The notes beneath the pieces were generated by a model. The model was given only the letters and a program-made list of their open reading frames with translations. It searched no databases and was not told where the DNA came from. Made by a program: the position numbers and the translations under genes. From NCBI RefSeq assembly GCF_958979055.1, contig NC_084894.1, positions 28,281,616 to 28,345,615 of the forward strand: 64,000 bases of DNA, in the 5' to 3' direction. This DNA comes from Alnus glutinosa. Its lineage: Eukaryota > Streptophyta > Magnoliopsida > Fagales > Betulaceae. Position 1 is the first letter of the stretch. Each line of letters opens with the position of its first letter. Positions 62,892 through 64,000 of this stretch are shown here, one piece after another.

Positions 62892-63060
62892 ATGTGATAC
62901 TGTCAATCAATTTTTAATTTTTTTTTTTTTTTGATATGTCCATATAAAAGGGGGGAGAGATTCGAACTAGTGACCTCCGCTTCATGAGGCGTGGTCCCCA
63001 TCTGATTGAACTACCCCTTAAAGATAATCAACTTTTAAAAATTGATTAATAGTATCACAT
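62892..63060. repeat. 25-bp inverted repeat enclosing a tRNA-like sequence
   Basis: ATGTGATACTGTCAATCAAT begins the left arm (62892-62916) and ATTGATTAATAGTATCACAT ends the right arm (63036-63060). The arms match with two differences. Between them lie a T-run and the tRNA-like segment. This may be a small MITE carrying a SINE-like insertion. Confidence 0.6.
62946..63019 (-). repeat. tRNA-derived SINE-like sequence
   Basis: On the - strand it starts AAGGGGTAGTTCAATCAGAT (box A-like), has a CTCATGA anticodon-loop-like stretch, then AGTTCGAATCT (box B-like) and ends CCCCCCTTTT. Acceptor-like pairing AAGGGG/CCCCTT and a D-stem GTTC/GGAC are visible, but the T-stem does not pair. An A-run follows 3'. 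It is a tRNA relic or SINE head, not a working tRNA. Confidence 0.6.
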
Positions 63061-63079
63061 CAATAAAGTAGACTAAAAT

Positions 63080-63255
63080 ACTGTTGTAAATTGTGCAGCT
63101 CATTCTCTTGCCCATGAGGCGATTTTTTTTTGTCATAGATAGAATTTGTGTTGAATAAATTTCAAACTGTATTTATGATATTGTAACAAATGAGCAATGG
63201 CTCCTGAGTTTTTTGATTTATCAATAAAGATAGTATTTTGTTAAAAAAATAAAAT
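63080..63255 (+). pseudogene. Second relic of a LINE RNase H tail
   Basis: VNCAAHSLAHEA in one frame, then after a shift SNCIYDIVTNEQW, followed by AATAAAG and an A-rich end, corresponds to the tail of the relic at 61990-62340. It is very short and broken by stops. Confidence 0.6.
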
Positions 63256-64000
63256 AAAATAATGATTGTTAATTATAGTAGTTAATAACAATAAATCTAA
63301 TTTATCATATTATAACTGTTGTCTCTTGAGTGATTATAAGTCTTGTAATTTTGTCTCTTGAATTTTTGTAACTCTTGTCTCAATACAAGTAATGTAATAT
63401 TGAACCCTTTTTTTCGTTTTTTTTTTTTTTAATTCTTTTAAAAGTAATGTGACTTTTAAAATTATTATTGACTTTGAGATAAATTACTATTAAATTTTAA
63501 TTTGGTGTTAGTTTTAAAAGTCACCAACTTTAAAAAGATAAAATAAAGAACAAAAAAAAAAATATTTTTAGCATTAGTTTGAATAACCATCTCCCTTAAA
63601 AGATAAATGGAGAGTATACTGTATACCGATCCGGTTAAAAAACACCGTACGAGATGGCAGATAAAATGAAAAATTAATTAGTTAATTAATAAAATAATAA
63701 AGCCATCGATCTTATGGTGGACGTGTCTACGTAGGAGCATATCCGCTTTAGGCACCTAATGGGCCAATTGACGTCAGGGTCAGGACCACTTCCGCGCGGA
63801 TCGACCGAGAGCATAACAAAAAAAAAAAGAAAAAAGCTTTTTGTCATAAAAGAAATGCTGCTTTAATTAATTAATTAATTAATTAATTTGCAAGGCCCTA
63901 AAAATATGTGAATTTGCAAGGCCCTAAAAATTAGTGTGTAACAAAATCTGACTCCAAATTTTGGGACTTTTTCAAAATCTTCTCTTTCTCGTGCCTCTGT
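63256..64000. other. AT-rich end of window, no gene seen
   Basis: Contains a (TTAA)n run at 63863-63888 and a short direct repeat of TTTGCAAGGCCCTAAAAAT (63887 and 63912). Nothing coding can be supported. Confidence 0.4.

Noticed and set aside
62946..63019. Functional tRNA gene
   Set aside because: The T-stem does not pair and the anticodon arm is irregular; a SINE-like relic fits better.

Overview
The window is AT-rich nuclear DNA of a flowering plant. Four-exon class III peroxidase genes with plant-type GT-AG introns, an LBD15-like LOB-domain gene, a plant L1-type LINE and many MITEs all point to a eudicot, probably a woody rosid. I cannot name the species.

Layout. From about 1.0 to 42.3 kb lies a tandem cluster of five class III peroxidase loci, all on the + strand and called PrxA to PrxE here. 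PrxA (1084-3677) and PrxB (12480-15396) are intact secreted peroxidases of 319 and 327 residues, of the Arabidopsis PRX4/PRX52 type. PrxC (22843-24948) is broken by a 1-nt deletion in exon 1 and a 14-nt deletion that removes the haem-ligand histidine. PrxD (27559-31459) lacks its signal-peptide exon segment, has two frameshifts in exon 4 and carries a 1.07-kb MITE in intron 1. PrxE (38283-40421) has one premature stop in exon 4. A two-gene block (PrxB+PrxC with flanks, about 12.6-26.86 kb) was duplicated in tandem to give PrxD+PrxE (about 27.56-42.27 kb). The new copy starts inside exon 1, behind about 700 bp of unrelated sequence. Exon 4 of PrxE looks converted by a PrxB-like donor, while the rest of PrxE follows PrxC.

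The spacers are built from repeats of one intergenic unit, broken up by long-TIR Mutator-like MITEs with GC-rich cores, Harbinger-like MITEs with TTA/TAA target duplications, and retroposons.

From 42.3 to 64 kb the window is gene-poor. It holds a three-exon LBD15-like transcription-factor gene on the - strand (45218-46084) and a single-exon - strand gene with the PFTWE-type motif of DUF688-like proteins (58422-59033). A 4.0-kb decayed LINE (50625-54625) is bounded by a 14-bp target-site duplication, and there are relics of other LINE tails. Three members of a poly(A)-tailed retroposon family, each with its own target duplication, lie at 34001-35425, 57261-58201 and 60564-61524. Their 5' parts are rich in short hairpins, and this is the least conventional thing I see here.

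The two intact peroxidases would be secreted to the cell wall or vacuole to oxidise phenolics with H2O2. LBD15 relatives act in developmental, including vascular, programmes. No functional link between these genes can be read from the sequence itself.
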